DNA of 64,000 nucleotides from Microbulbifer sp. YPW1 (GTDB taxonomy: Bacteria > Pseudomonadota > Gammaproteobacteria > Pseudomonadales > Cellvibrionaceae), in contig NZ_CP055157.1 of NCBI RefSeq assembly GCF_013367775.1, positions 2,745,001-2,809,000 on the forward strand, in the 5' to 3' direction. This document shows positions 1 to 9,064 of the stretch, one piece after another. Position 1 is the first letter of the stretch. Every line of letters starts with the position of its first letter. The position numbers were made by a program, and so were the translations under genes. The notes below the pieces were generated by a model, which was not told the origin of the DNA, ran no database searches, and was given only the letters and a program-made list of their open reading frames with translations.

Positions 1-790
1 GCGTTCGCAGAAGCTCGCTACCGTGTGTGAAGAAGCCAGTTGCCCGAACCTGGGGGAATGCTTCAGTGGTGGTACCGCCACCTTCATGATCATGGGTGAG
101 ATCTGTACCCGTCGCTGCCCCTTCTGCGATGTGGGCCACGGCAAGCCCAATCCGCTGGATCCGAATGAGCCTCAGCAACTGGCCGAAGCCATTGCGGCAA
201 TGAGTCTGCGCTACGTGGTCATCACCTCTGTGGACCGCGATGACCTGCGTGACGGCGGTGCCCAGCACTTCGCCGAGTGCATCAAGCAATCTCGTGAACT
301 GTCGCCCAATCTGCAGGTGGAAATCCTGACCCCGGACTTCCGCGGCCGTATGGACATCGCTCTGGATATTCTCGAGGCCGAAGCCCCGGATGTGTTCAAC
401 CACAACCTGGAAACCGTGCCGCGTCTGTACCGCGAATCCCGTCCTGGTGCCAACTACAAGTGGTCCCTGAAACTGCTGCAGGAATACAAAAAACGCCGTC
501 CGGATGTGCTGACGAAGTCCGGCCTGATGGTGGGCCTCGGTGAGACCAAGGAAGAAATTTTCGAGGTGCTGGACGATATGCGTGCGCACGATATCGACAT
601 GCTCACCATCGGTCAGTACCTGCAGCCGAGCAAGGAGCACCTGCCGGTGCAGCGCTATGTACACCCGGATGAGTTTGAAGAGTACCGCCGCTACGCCGAG
701 CAGATCGGCTTTACCCACGCGGCCTGTGGGCCGATGGTGCGCTCGTCTTACCACGCCGACAAGCAGGCGCACGGCGAAAAGGTCAGCTGA
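1..790 (+). CDS. lipA: Lipoyl synthase, 3' part (5' end outside window)
   Basis: Radical SAM enzyme that inserts two sulfur atoms into protein-bound octanoyl groups to make lipoyl cofactors of the 2-oxoacid dehydrogenases and the glycine cleavage system; cytosolic. The reading frame is open to the left edge (in frame from base 2) and reads RSQKLATV before [12 protein letters not shown], the three-cysteine motif of the auxiliary iron-sulfur cluster. The radical SAM motif CTRRCPFC follows about 30 residues later, and the C-terminal VRSSYHAD carries the arginine-serine pair typical of the family. The missing N-terminus should be short. A weak hairpin follows the stop. Function is certain from motif identity. 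Confidence 0.97.
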   Translation, partial: RSQKLATVCEEASCPNLGECFSGGTATFMIMGEICTRRCPFCDVGHGKPNPLDPNEPQQLAEAIAAMSLRYVVITSVDRDDLRDGGAQHFAECIKQSRELSPNLQVEILTPDFRGRMDIALDILEAEAPDVFNHNLETVPRLYRESRPGANYKWSLKLLQEYKKRRPDVLTKSGLMVGLGETKEEIFEVLDDMRAHDIDMLTIGQYLQPSKEHLPVQRYVHPDEFEEYRRYAEQIGFTHAACGPMVRSSYHADKQAHGEKVS

Positions 791-807
791 TAATCTGGTT
801 TGACTTT

Positions 808-840
808 GCGGCTCGGTAAACTTCGGCCGGGCCGCTTTCT
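808..840 (+). terminator. Possible terminator after lipA
   Basis: GCGGCTCGG (808-816) can pair with CCGGGCCGC (827-835), with one U-G wobble, and is followed by TTTCT. The U-tract is short, so this is only a moderate candidate. Confidence 0.4.
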
Positions 841-1192
841 CCCTCCCCGCTTTACGTCCCCTATCATTTACTTCCCGATTGGCCCTATTCCCGGGTATCA
901 GTGCCCTTGGTGTGATTCCTCACCGACTTTCCTCTGGCTGTTTTCTTCAATTCTGCAGCCGTATAACAGCAAAACTCCCTTTGCAGTGTGCATATTTCTC
1001 ATGTGACGAGTGCGTCTCATTTTTTGCATCTGAATTCACATCTTTTTTTCTTTCTGCATTTCCAACGCCGCAATTTTGAAAATTTGGCTCGAAAGTCATC
1101 TTTTTGTGGGTCTGTTTTGAATTTCAGGCACGTTGCAACTACACCGGTGTCGCGCGTGGCGCTACCCAAAGTCATCATATTTTCTGATTGTC
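841..1192. other. AT-rich intergenic region, no convincing gene
   Basis: About 350 bases that are clearly more AT-rich than the flanking genes. Short open frames here have no recognisable protein features. The stretch probably contains the promoter of the TolB-like gene, but I cannot point to clear -35/-10 elements. Confidence 0.4.
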
Positions 1193-2419
1193 ATGGAGAT
1201 GGGGTTGGAATATTTCATCAGTTTTCATCGTCAGTGCCGGTATTATTTTTACCGAATGATTGTGTGCGCTGTATTTTTTTCTATGACTCTTTCCGCGTTC
1301 GCACAGGAAGTTGTATTCAGTGCGAAGGTGATGGGGCCGGTATCGAATATTTATTCATATTCTGCCGATGCGATTGGTGGTAGTGGCGCAAATATAAAAC
1401 TGAAAAAAATTACCGAGAATATTCGTTGGCGGGATATCGATGCCGATATTTCGTCGCAGGGCTTGGTGGTATTTTCCTCCAATCGTGATGGTGATGAAAA
1501 TATCGATATTTCCAAAAACGATGAAGCGTTTGACCTCTATTTATATAGGGGGAACCAGGGTTCTTTGACGCCGCTCACCAGAACACCTGAAAACGAAATC
1601 TCCCCCAAATTTAGTCCGGACGGACATCGCGTGGCATTTATACGCGCGCGCAAAAATCTGGTGGTGCTGGCACTTGGGTCGGGGGAAACGCGTGTGCAGC
1701 TAGAAGTTGAGGAGATTCTGGATTTTGACTGGTCTCCGGATGGGAAGAGTCTCGCCATCGCAGCGCGCGATTCCAGCGGCGGAAAGATTCTGCTTGCGGA
1801 ATGTGCCCTAGATTGTGTGCAACAGACTGCATCCATCAGTGAGTTGGCAAGTTTTCTGCGGCAGTCGAGTGCGCACGACGCATCTAATGGGCACCGTCGT
1901 TGTAAAGCCTGCGGTAGCGTGGTGGCGCTGGCATGGTCGCCCACGGGTGATCGCTTGGCCTTTGTGTTTCATCCGGATACGCCGGCAGCCCGCAGTCTCT
2001 GGGTAATGGAAATGACGGAAGAACCGGCATTGGGTAGCGCAACGGATCCGTTGCAATTATCTGCGCAAGCACATCAGGTACAGGGTGCGCCCAGCTGGTC
2101 CCGGGATGGACAATCCTTGTTGTATTCGGCACTGATGGATTACCGGTTTCACTACGACGAATCCCGGCATCGCAAAGTCTACGAAGGCAACCTGCAGATA
2201 TTTATGGCGCGTCTCGATGGGCAGCGCACGGAATTGACCGATAAGCAGGTAGCCGCGCACGCACCGGTTTTTCTGGATGGCGACCGCTTTGCTTACCTGC
2301 AGGCGGAAAACTTGAGTGCGCGCGAATATGCCCTGGTAGTGCGTGACCTTGCGGGTGCTGGCGAACAGCGGGTATTCGATGGCGTTGCCCGTAATTCGGG
2401 ATTGGCGGTGCGTCCGTGA
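1193..2419 (+). CDS. TolB-like beta-propeller protein (PD40/WD40-like repeats), probably exported
   Basis: The protein contains repeated TolB-type blades: FSPDGHRVAF, WSPDGKSLAI, WSPTGDRLAF and WSRDGQSLLY. An earlier segment, FSSNRDGDENID, also looks like a PD40 strand pair. A hydrophobic stretch ending in SAFAQ looks like a signal peptide. I chose an ATG at 1193 because it leaves basic residues before the hydrophobic core. The ATG at 1256 (MIVCAVFF) and upstream starts are possible, and no Shine-Dalgarno decides. A CxxC (RRCKACG) sits mid-protein, unusual for a propeller. The next gene overlaps its stop by four bases, so the two are translationally coupled. Substrate or partner is unknown; such propellers commonly mediate protein contacts in the periplasm. 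Confidence 0.7.
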   Translation: MEMGLEYFISFHRQCRYYFYRMIVCAVFFSMTLSAFAQEVVFSAKVMGPVSNIYSYSADAIGGSGANIKLKKITENIRWRDIDADISSQGLVVFSSNRDGDENIDISKNDEAFDLYLYRGNQGSLTPLTRTPENEISPKFSPDGHRVAFIRARKNLVVLALGSGETRVQLEVEEILDFDWSPDGKSLAIAARDSSGGKILLAECALDCVQQTASISELASFLRQSSAHDASNGHRRCKACGSVVALAWSPTGDRLAFVFHPDTPAARSLWVMEMTEEPALGSATDPLQLSAQAHQVQGAPSWSRDGQSLLYSALMDYRFHYDESRHRKVYEGNLQIFMARLDGQRTELTDKQVAAHAPVFLDGDRFAYLQAENLSAREYALVVRDLAGAGEQRVFDGVARNSGLAVRP

Positions 2420-3147
2420 AAATTCAGAGTTTTCCCCCCGATCATTTTTTCCGGCGTATTGCTGCAGTGGACTGGGTCACATTCGTGTCTCTGCTGGTTC
2501 TCTGCGGCGCGATGGTGATTCTGGTGGATGCGTGGACGTTCGGTGATTCGTCTGACAGCACGCTTTCCTCACAATTTTCCAGTGAACCGGATAACGCCAT
2601 GGTTTCTGCGCGGCAAGCTACGCCGGCCGTAGCCGCGGACAGTATTACGCAGCGGGAAACTGCGGATCATCGACGAGAGGTTGCCGATACAGATACGTAC
2701 GCGATCACAGCGGTGGACTTGCTCGGTGTCTCCGTCCAGTTGCGCGAACTGCGTGAAGGGGACGATCAAGCCGGAGAGGGAAGTCTTCGCAATATCGAAT
2801 TCTTTATCCGCGATGGCATTGTTCCGCGCAGATTGTTTTCCGATGGGGCGCAGGTCATTACCCGTTACTGGCCGCTCTATCACAACAACGTGGGATACGG
2901 AGCGACCACTGTAAGAATACTTTTTCAATATGTTGCGAGTGACAGTAATGTCGATGGAAAGTTGGATCGCGAGGACCGCCAGAGTCTCGCCATGAGTCTT
3001 CCGGATGGCAGTCACTTCCGTGTGCTCGATCGCGATGCCGGAGAGATTGTGGATATGACCTATTTCTCTGATCGCAGCGAACTGCAGGTGCATTTTTTTA
3101 CGCAAGGAACCGAGGAGCAGCGGATGTACTCGCTGGCTACGGATTAG
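2416..3147 (+). CDS. Hypothetical single-pass membrane protein with an EF-hand-like loop
   Basis: GTG start overlapping the stop of the propeller gene (GTGA). Residues 18-40 form one hydrophobic segment (WVTFVSLLVLCGAMVILV), followed by a Ser/Thr/Ala-rich stretch and then a folded-looking domain of about 150 residues. That domain contains DSNVDGKLDRED, which fits a calcium-binding EF-hand or dockerin-type loop (D-x-N-x-D-G-x-L-x-x-x-D). I do not recognise the family. With one N-terminal membrane segment the rest should face the periplasm, alongside the upstream propeller, which suggests the two proteins act together. No transcription terminator is obvious after it. Confidence 0.65.
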   Translation: MKIQSFPPDHFFRRIAAVDWVTFVSLLVLCGAMVILVDAWTFGDSSDSTLSSQFSSEPDNAMVSARQATPAVAADSITQRETADHRREVADTDTYAITAVDLLGVSVQLRELREGDDQAGEGSLRNIEFFIRDGIVPRRLFSDGAQVITRYWPLYHNNVGYGATTVRILFQYVASDSNVDGKLDREDRQSLAMSLPDGSHFRVLDRDAGEIVDMTYFSDRSELQVHFFTQGTEEQRMYSLATD

Positions 3148-3262
3148 AGTCAGTTACTCACACAGGATGGAATTTGTGGTGCAGCAGTGCGGTCAGGCGG
3201 TGTCCGTTGCACAGGAATGAGGTAGGGCAGGAAGCCGGGTAAGAGCCGGGCCCGTATTGCGC

Positions 3263-3285
3263 CGTCACTGCTTTGCAGTAACGGT
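3263..3285. promoter_or_regulatory. Hairpin in the leader region of the GH5 gene
   Basis: CCGTCACTGC (3263-3272) and GCAGTAACGG (3276-3285) form a stem with one mismatch and a TTT loop, about 55 bases before the GH5 start. There is no U-tract, so it is not a standard terminator. A role in leader structure or as a protein-binding site is a guess. Confidence 0.3.
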
Positions 3286-3339
3286 CCGGATTCTTACCAG
3301 ACAAAAACCGAAATACTCGATAGCGATTGGAGAGAAGAG

Positions 3340-5364
3340 ATGGAAGTAAAAAAAATACAAAGGCGGGCCATGTACAAGGCTTTCGCCAAAGCCGGCCTGG
3401 TGATGTGGCTGGGGACCTCGTCCGCTGCACTGCTGGCGGCACAGGCGGAAATGAACATCGTCAACGATTGGGGCGACGGCTTTCAGGGGGAAATCGTAGT
3501 CATCAATGATGGCAGCGAGCCGCTAACCGACTGGTCCGTATCTTTCAATATGGATGTGGATATTAACAACCTGTGGAACGGGATCATCGAGTCCCAAAGC
3601 GCCAGCCAGTATGTGGTGGCTGCTGCGGATTACAATGGCACCATTGCCCCGGGCGCGCAGGTGAGCGTCGGATTTGTCGCCTATCCTGGCGGGCTGGCGC
3701 CGGCGGCAGTCACTGTGATCGGTGACGACGGTGGTTCCTCTTCCGGCGGCGGTTCATCCAGTTCTTCTAGCTCCTCCAGTTCTTCCAGCTCGTCTAGCTC
3801 CTCGAGCTCGTCCAGTTCTTCCGGCGGTAGTTCGTCGAGCTCTTCCAGCTCATCCGGCGGTTCCTCAAGTTCTTCCAGTTCATCCGGCGGTTCCTCAAGC
3901 TCTTCCAGTTCCTCTGGTAGTTCTTCCGGTTCTTCCGGCGGCAGCTCTTCCGGTTCTGGCCGATTCCGTGTAGACGATTCGGGCAATATCACCAAAAACG
4001 GTGAAGTCATCCCGATGAACTGCGGTTCCTGGTTTGGTCTCGAGGGGCGTCATGAGCCCTCCAGCGATGCGACCAACCCGAGTGGTGCGCCGATGGAGCT
4101 CTATGTGGGCAATACCTTCTGGGCGAATGGCGGTTCCGGTACCGGCCGTACCCTCCAGCAGACCATGAGCGAGATTACTGCCATGGGCGTGAATGTCGTG
4201 CGTTTCCCGATAGCACCGCAAACGCTGGATCCGAATGATCCGCAGGGTAGCGGCAGCGTGTTGAAAAACCACGAGTCGGTACTGGTACCCAGCGCCCGCC
4301 AGGCAATGGAAGAGTTCATCATTGCTGCGGATGCCAACAACATCGAAGTGATGCTGGATGTCCACTCCTGTTCCAACTATGTCGGCTGGCGTGCCGGCCG
4401 TCTGGATGCGCGCCCGCCCTATGTGGATCGCGATCGCGAGATGTATGACTACCCGCGCGAGGACACTTCCTGTGCGGCGACCGGCAACCCGGATTCTGTT
4501 ACCCGCGTGCAGGAATACAACCGCGATATCTGGCTCGACAACCTGCGCGAGCTGGCCGGGCTGGAGGAAGCGCTGGGTGTGGACAATATCATCGGTATCG
4601 ATATCTACAATGAGCCCTGGGACTACACCTGGGAGGAGTGGAAGAGCCTCACCGAGGATGCGTTCGCCGCAATTGATGAAGTGAACCCGAATACCCTGCT
4701 GTTCGTGCAGGGCATTTCATCCACTGCCGGTAATCAGGACGGTACCCCGGACACTATTACCCAGGTGCCCCACGGCGATGAGCAGACAAACCCGAACTGG
4801 GGTGAAAACCTGTTCGAAGCCGGTAGCAACCCGCCGAATATTCCCAAAGACCGCCTGGTATGGTCTCCACACACTTACGGTCCTTCCGTGTTTGTACAGA
4901 AAGGGTTTATGGATGTGGAATCGCAGCCGGAGTGTGAAGGCCTGGAAGGTGATGCTGCGGGCGATGCCGATTGTAATATCGTGATCGATCCGGTGTCCCT
5001 GCGTCAGGGCTGGGACGAGCACTTTGGTTACCTGCGAGAAATGGGCTATGCGGTAGTTGTTGGTGAGTTCGGCGGCAATATGGATTGGCCTGCCAAAGCT
5101 ACGCTGCGCGACCAGGCCCGCTGGGATCATATCCAGCCGGGTGTCGTGGATATCCAGTGGCAGGAGGAATTTGTCGATTATATGGTCGAGAAAAATATCC
5201 AGGGCTGCTACTGGTCTATCAACCCGGAATCCGGGGATACCGGTGGCTGGTACGGTCATGCCTACGACCCGCAGAGCAATACCGCGGGCTGGGGTGAATG
5301 GCTCGAATTCGACCAGCGCAAGACCAACCTGCTAAATCGCCTGTGGAGCAACTCACCCGAGTAA
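3340..5364 (+). CDS. Secreted GH5 endoglucanase with N-terminal CBM2 and polyserine linker
   Basis: Predicted cellulase (endo-beta-1,4-glucanase) acting outside the cell. Order: signal peptide (about 1-36, ending LLAAQAE), CBM2 cellulose-binding module (about 37-130, with surface tryptophans in NDWGDGF, LTDWSVSF and NNLWNG), polyserine linker (about 133-206), GH5 catalytic domain (207-674). The acid/base is E425 in IYNEPW and the nucleophile E576 in VVVGEFGG. The CBM2 lacks the usual disulfide cysteines. The start at 3340 has GGAG seven bases upstream; a second ATG at 3370 would also leave a signal peptide. The next gene is a GH6 enzyme with a closely similar CBM2 and linker, so the pair probably acts together on cellulose. 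A strong terminator follows. Confidence 0.93.
   Translation: MEVKKIQRRAMYKAFAKAGLVMWLGTSSAALLAAQAEMNIVNDWGDGFQGEIVVINDGSEPLTDWSVSFNMDVDINNLWNGIIESQSASQYVVAAADYNGTIAPGAQVSVGFVAYPGGLAPAAVTVIGDDGGSSSGGGSSSSSSSSSSSSSSSSSSSSSSSGGSSSSSSSSSGGSSSSSSSSGGSSSSSSSSGSSSGSSGGSSSGSGRFRVDDSGNITKNGEVIPMNCGSWFGLEGRHEPSSDATNPSGAPMELYVGNTFWANGGSGTGRTLQQTMSEITAMGVNVVRFPIAPQTLDPNDPQGSGSVLKNHESVLVPSARQAMEEFIIAADANNIEVMLDVHSCSNYVGWRAGRLDARPPYVDRDREMYDYPREDTSCAATGNPDSVTRVQEYNRDIWLDNLRELAGLEEALGVDNIIGIDIYNEPWDYTWEEWKSLTEDAFAAIDEVNPNTLLFVQGISSTAGNQDGTPDTITQVPHGDEQTNPNWGENLFEAGSNPPNIPKDRLVWSPHTYGPSVFVQKGFMDVESQPECEGLEGDAAGDADCNIVIDPVSLRQGWDEHFGYLREMGYAVVVGEFGGNMDWPAKATLRDQARWDHIQPGVVDIQWQEEFVDYMVEKNIQGCYWSINPESGDTGGWYGHAYDPQSNTAGWGEWLEFDQRKTNLLNRLWSNSPE
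3736..3957 (+). repeat. Polyserine linker-coding repeat (GH5 gene)
   Basis: About 74 codons of almost pure serine with interspersed Gly-Gly, written with mixed TCN and AGY codons in short tandem units. It codes the flexible linker between CBM2 and the GH5 domain. Such linkers are a hallmark of Saccharophagus, Cellvibrio, Teredinibacter and Microbulbifer plant- and algal-polysaccharide enzymes. Confidence 0.9.
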
Positions 5365-5377
5365 CCTGGCGGACTTA

Positions 5378-5412
5378 AAAAGCCGGTGCCGCGATGGCAC
5401 CGGCTTTTCTTC
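5378..5412 (+). terminator. Intrinsic terminator after the GH5 gene
   Basis: AAAAGCCGGTGCC (5378-5390) pairs perfectly with GGCACCGGCTTTT (5396-5408) around a five-base loop, and the T-run follows. It separates the GH5 and GH6 transcripts, so the GH6 gene may have its own promoter or depend on readthrough. Confidence 0.9.
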
Positions 5413-5455
5413 CCACCACAAACCTTTAATGGCAAAAAATAATTGGATAGCGATC

Positions 5456-7309
5456 ATGAAACAGATACCGAACAGGTTGCTGTTGGTGTGCTCCTGTGCG
5501 CTCGCATTAATGCTGAGTGCTGTGCAGGCGTTCGCGGCGCAGGCAACCATGAAAATAACCAACGACTGGGGTGATGGTTTCCAGGGGGAAATCACTGTAG
5601 TCAATGACGGCACTACGCCCCTGACAAACTGGACGCTCAGTTTTGATATGCCAGTGGAGATTGGCAATATCTGGAACGGCGTCGTCGCTTCCCGGGAGGG
5701 CGCCAGCTATGTTGTTGCCTCCGCGGGATATAACGACAGTATTCCCGCTGGAGGCCAGGTGAGCCTGGGCTTTATTGCCTTCCCCGGCGGTCTCGCGCCG
5801 GTGGCGGTAACGGTGGATGGTGACGGCGGCGGCAGTGGCTCCTCCGGTGGCAGCTCATCCAGCAGCTCCAGCTCTTCCTCCAGTTCCTCGTCAAGTTCCT
5901 CTTCGAGTTCATCGTCCAGCTCCTCTTCCTCGTCCTCTTCGTCGAGCTCTTCTTCCAGTTCGTCCTCGTCGAGTTCGTCATCCAGTGGTAGCTCCAGCAG
6001 TTCCGGTTCCTCCGGTGGCAGTACTTCCAGCAGCTCTGGCAGTTCTGGTAGCAGCAGTGGTTCCGGTGTGCGTCACGACAATCCGTTCGCCGCTTCCAGC
6101 AACTGGTATGTGAACCCGGATTGGGCGGAAAATGCTCTTAATGAGCCCGGCGGTGCCGCCATTGCCGATTTCAGCTCTGCGGTATGGATGGATCGCATCG
6201 GCGCGCTCACTGAGGGCCGCGGCCTCAAAGGCCATCTGGACGCAGCGCTGGCCCAGGGCGCTGACCTGTTTATGGTGGTGGTGTATAACCTGCCGAACCG
6301 GGACTGCGCGGCTCTCGCCTCCAATGGTGAGCTGCTGATCGCCGAAAACGGTTTCGAGCGCTACCAGACCGAGTACATCGACCCATTGGTGGCGATCCTG
6401 GCAGACCCGGCCTATGCGGACCTGAACATCGTCACCATCATCGAGGTGGATTCCCTGCCGAACCTGATCTCCAATCTCAGCGTGCCGGACTGCCAGGAAG
6501 CCAATGGCCCCGGCGGTTACCGCGACGGTATCCGCTACGCCCTGAACAAACTGGCGCAGCTGGACAATGTCTACTCCTACGTGGATATCGCCCACTCCGG
6601 GTGGCTGGGCTGGAGCAGCAACTTCGGCCCCGCAGTGACCCTGATCGGTGAGGTGGTGGAAAGTACCGACGCGGGCTGGGGCAGTATCGCCGGATTCGTC
6701 ACCAACACCTCCAACTACACCCCGGTGGAGGAGCCCTACCTGCCGGATCCCACCCTGACCGTGGGTGGGCAGCCGGTGCGCTCTGCGGACTTCTACGAGT
6801 GGAATGACTACCTGGAAGAGCTCTCTTTTGCCCAGGACTGGCGCGATGCCATGATCAGCCGCGGCGCGCCGCAGACCCTCGGTATGCTGATCGATACCGG
6901 TCGCAATGGCTGGGGCGGTCCGGACAGGCCCAGCGGGCCGTCCACCAGTACGGACCTCAACACCTATGTGAATGAGAGCCGTATCGACCGCCGGGAAAAC
7001 CGCGGCAACTGGTGTAACCAGCCCGGTGGTGTGGGCTTCCGTCCACAGGCGACTCCGGCGCCGGGTATCGACGCCTATGTCTGGGTGAAACCCCAGGGGG
7101 AGTCCGATGGTGTGAGTGACCCCAATTTCACCCCGGACCCCAATGACCCGGCCAAGCAGCACGACCCCATGTGTGACCCCAATGCCCCGAACCGTTACGA
7201 CAGTTCCGTCGGTACCGGTGCCATGGACAACGCGCCGCACGCGGGCCGCTGGTTCCCGGAAGCCTTCCAGGTTCTGGTAGAAAACGCCTATCCGCCCCTG
7301 GAAGAGTGA
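5456..7309 (+). CDS. Secreted GH6 cellulase (cellobiohydrolase type) with CBM2 and polyserine linker
   Basis: Hydrolyses cellulose, probably releasing cellobiose from non-reducing ends as GH6 cellobiohydrolases do. Order: signal peptide MKQIPNRLLLVCSCALALML...AFA (1-27), CBM2 (about 28-122, very similar to that of the upstream GH5 enzyme), polyserine linker (about 127-202), GH6 domain (203-617). GH6 hallmarks are VVYNLPNRDCAA, with probable proton-donor D283, TIIEVDSLPNL, LIDTGRNGWGGP and YVWVKPQGESDG. I chose the ATG at 5456 over the in-frame ATG at 5429 because it gives a standard signal peptide; the upstream one adds nine residues and has no ribosome site. A terminator follows. Confidence 0.92.
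   Translation: MKQIPNRLLLVCSCALALMLSAVQAFAAQATMKITNDWGDGFQGEITVVNDGTTPLTNWTLSFDMPVEIGNIWNGVVASREGASYVVASAGYNDSIPAGGQVSLGFIAFPGGLAPVAVTVDGDGGGSGSSGGSSSSSSSSSSSSSSSSSSSSSSSSSSSSSSSSSSSSSSSSSSSSSGSSSSSGSSGGSTSSSSGSSGSSSGSGVRHDNPFAASSNWYVNPDWAENALNEPGGAAIADFSSAVWMDRIGALTEGRGLKGHLDAALAQGADLFMVVVYNLPNRDCAALASNGELLIAENGFERYQTEYIDPLVAILADPAYADLNIVTIIEVDSLPNLISNLSVPDCQEANGPGGYRDGIRYALNKLAQLDNVYSYVDIAHSGWLGWSSNFGPAVTLIGEVVESTDAGWGSIAGFVTNTSNYTPVEEPYLPDPTLTVGGQPVRSADFYEWNDYLEELSFAQDWRDAMISRGAPQTLGMLIDTGRNGWGGPDRPSGPSTSTDLNTYVNESRIDRRENRGNWCNQPGGVGFRPQATPAPGIDAYVWVKPQGESDGVSDPNFTPDPNDPAKQHDPMCDPNAPNRYDSSVGTGAMDNAPHAGRWFPEAFQVLVENAYPPLEE
5836..6063 (+). repeat. Polyserine linker-coding repeat (GH6 gene)
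   Basis: About 76 codons, nearly all serine, then Gly-Ser-rich, built from tandem AGC/TCC/TCG/TCT units. It is longer and purer in serine than the GH5 linker. The low-complexity DNA could expand or contract by slippage. Confidence 0.9.
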
Positions 7310-7351
7310 TTACACGCTAACCCTGCCGCCGCTATTTCCGGCGGCGGATCG

Positions 7352-7385
7352 AACGGCTGCCGGGATCACTGGTGGCCGTTTTTTG
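7352..7385 (+). terminator. Intrinsic terminator after the GH6 gene
   Basis: AACGGC (7352-7357) pairs with GCCGTT (7375-7380), with further imperfect pairing inside, followed by a T-run to 7384. A second GC-rich hairpin (CCGCCGC/GGCGGCGG, about 7325-7346) lies just before it. Confidence 0.7.
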
Positions 7386-7669
7386 TTCGTGCCCTCCCAC
7401 TTCCCACCGCCTGTAAAAGTGGGACTCGCCTGCACAAAGTGGCAACAGTCGGGGCCCTGGCGCCGTGATACTGTTTGCCGCTGTGCTGAAAATTCCCAAG
7501 GCCCAAGCAGCGGCGTGAGTCGTGTAAGGCGGGGAGTGGTTAATGCTGTCTGGCGCGTCTTAGTAACTGGAACATGGGACATGCCCCGAATGGTGCGTCC
7601 GGGTGCTCCGGTGACCAGGCATTCAGACAATGGTGATGCAGGGACAATAACTATCATAAGAGGTGAACT
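7386..7669. other. Intergenic region before the MFS transporter
   Basis: No gene seen. It should contain the transporter promoter. The only clear element is the ribosome site AAGAGGTG just upstream of the ATG at 7670. Confidence 0.4.
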
Positions 7670-8941
7670 ATGGCCGGGATCCAGGCTCCAGTGACCAATA
7701 TAAATACCGATGCGGGTTCTTCCGATAACGCTGTCGGTGGCAATTTCCGCTTTGCGCTGACCGCACTGACCGTGCTGTTTTTCATGTGGGGCTTTCTTAC
7801 CTGCCTCAACGATATTCTGATTCCCCATCTGAAAGCGGTTTTCAACCTGAGCTATACCCAGGCCATGTTGATCCAGTTCTGCTTTTTTGGCGCCTACGCC
7901 ACGGTGTCATTACCGGCGGGTGCGCTGGTAAAACGCATCGGCTACCAGAAGGGCATAGTGGGTGGCCTGTCTGTAGCGGCGCTGGGGTGCGTGCTGTTCT
8001 ATCCGGCGGCAGAAAGCCACTCCTACCCCTTATTCCTGGGGGCGCTTTTTGTACTGGCCTCTGGGATTACGCTGCTACAGGTCTCTGCCAATCCTTACGT
8101 GACGGCCCTGGGTGATCCGGCCACGGCATCCAGCCGCCTGACCCTTACCCAGGCATTCAATTCCCTCGGCACTACCATTGCGCCTTTCTTTGGTGGTGTC
8201 CTGATCCTTTCTGCGGCCACGGTGGGCGCGGATGCCCTGAGCGCCGACGCAGAGGCGGATGCAGTGAAGGTTCCCTACCTGATGCTGGCCGGTGTACTGG
8301 CGGCACTGGCTGTGGTGTTCAGCCGCTTGAAACTGCCACAGATCGAAATGCATGAGCACAGTGCGGTGGCCGCTGAGGGAGAGTCCGTATGGTCTCACCG
8401 CCACCTGGTACTGGGCGCGGTCGGTATCTTTGTATATGTGGGCGCAGAGGTGTCCATCGGCAGCTTCCTGGTGAACTTCCTCGGCCTCGACAGTGTGGCG
8501 GCGATGGAAGAGGCCAAGGCGGCGCACTACATCGCTTATTACTGGGGCGGTGCCATGGTGGGGCGGTTTATCGGTGCTGCGGTCATGCGCACAATTTCTC
8601 CGGGGCTGGTACTGGCCTTCAATGCCGTGGCAGCCATTCTGCTGGTGTTTGCGGCGATTCTCGGTGCCGGTGCCCTGGCCATGTGGGCCATTCTGCTGGT
8701 GGGATTGTTCAACTCGATCATGTTCCCGACCATCTTCAGCCTCGCGCTGCAGGGACTGGGTAAGCAGGCGGGGCAGGCATCCGGAGTGCTGTGTCTGGCC
8801 ATTGTCGGCGGCGCCATTGTGCCGTTGATTCAGGGCGTTGTCGCGGATACTGCGGGCCTGCAGATCTCTTTCCTGGTGCCGGTGGTATGTTATGTGTACA
8901 TCGCCTACTACGGTCTCAAGGGATCAAAAGTGGCCGACTGA
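7670..8941 (+). CDS. Sugar MFS transporter, FucP/GluP family
   Basis: Inner-membrane proton-coupled sugar importer with about 12 hydrophobic segments over 423 residues. The N-terminal half has the FucP/GluP-type sequence [19 protein letters not shown] and the conserved [14 protein letters not shown]. The C-terminal half has [20 protein letters not shown] and [17 protein letters not shown]. Characterised relatives carry glucose, galactose, fucose or N-acetylglucosamine. Directly after two cellulase genes, glucose is the likely substrate (inference). AAGAGGTG before the ATG supports the start. It is probably a single-gene unit, bounded by terminators on both sides. Confidence 0.9.
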   Translation: MAGIQAPVTNINTDAGSSDNAVGGNFRFALTALTVLFFMWGFLTCLNDILIPHLKAVFNLSYTQAMLIQFCFFGAYATVSLPAGALVKRIGYQKGIVGGLSVAALGCVLFYPAAESHSYPLFLGALFVLASGITLLQVSANPYVTALGDPATASSRLTLTQAFNSLGTTIAPFFGGVLILSAATVGADALSADAEADAVKVPYLMLAGVLAALAVVFSRLKLPQIEMHEHSAVAAEGESVWSHRHLVLGAVGIFVYVGAEVSIGSFLVNFLGLDSVAAMEEAKAAHYIAYYWGGAMVGRFIGAAVMRTISPGLVLAFNAVAAILLVFAAILGAGALAMWAILLVGLFNSIMFPTIFSLALQGLGKQAGQASGVLCLAIVGGAIVPLIQGVVADTAGLQISFLVPVVCYVYIAYYGLKGSKVAD

Positions 8942-9006
8942 GCACAGCGTGCAGTTAAAAGCTGAAGTGAGACGCTGAAGCTAGAAAGTGAAGCTAGTAG
9001 AAATGC

Positions 9007-9044
9007 AAAAAGGGAGGGAAGCTTCGGCTTCCCTCCCTTTTTTT
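9007..9044. terminator. Bidirectional terminator with UUCG loop
   Basis: A perfect 16-bp stem, AAAAAGGGAGGGAAGC (9007-9022) with GCTTCCCTCCCTTTTT (9027-9042), closes on a stable TTCG tetraloop. It can serve the MFS gene from the left and the DUF1540 gene from the right. Confidence 0.95.
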
Positions 9045-9064
9045 ATTTGCGAACGCAGTCTGGT

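Noticed and set aside
3681..4010. Glu/Leu-rich open frame on the minus strand
   Set aside because: It is the antisense reading of the polyserine linker; low-complexity composition keeps the frame open by chance. The plus-strand cellulase is certain.
5978..7240. 420-residue open frame on the minus strand
   Set aside because: Antisense shadow of the GH6 domain in GC-rich DNA, with no recognisable protein features or ribosome site.
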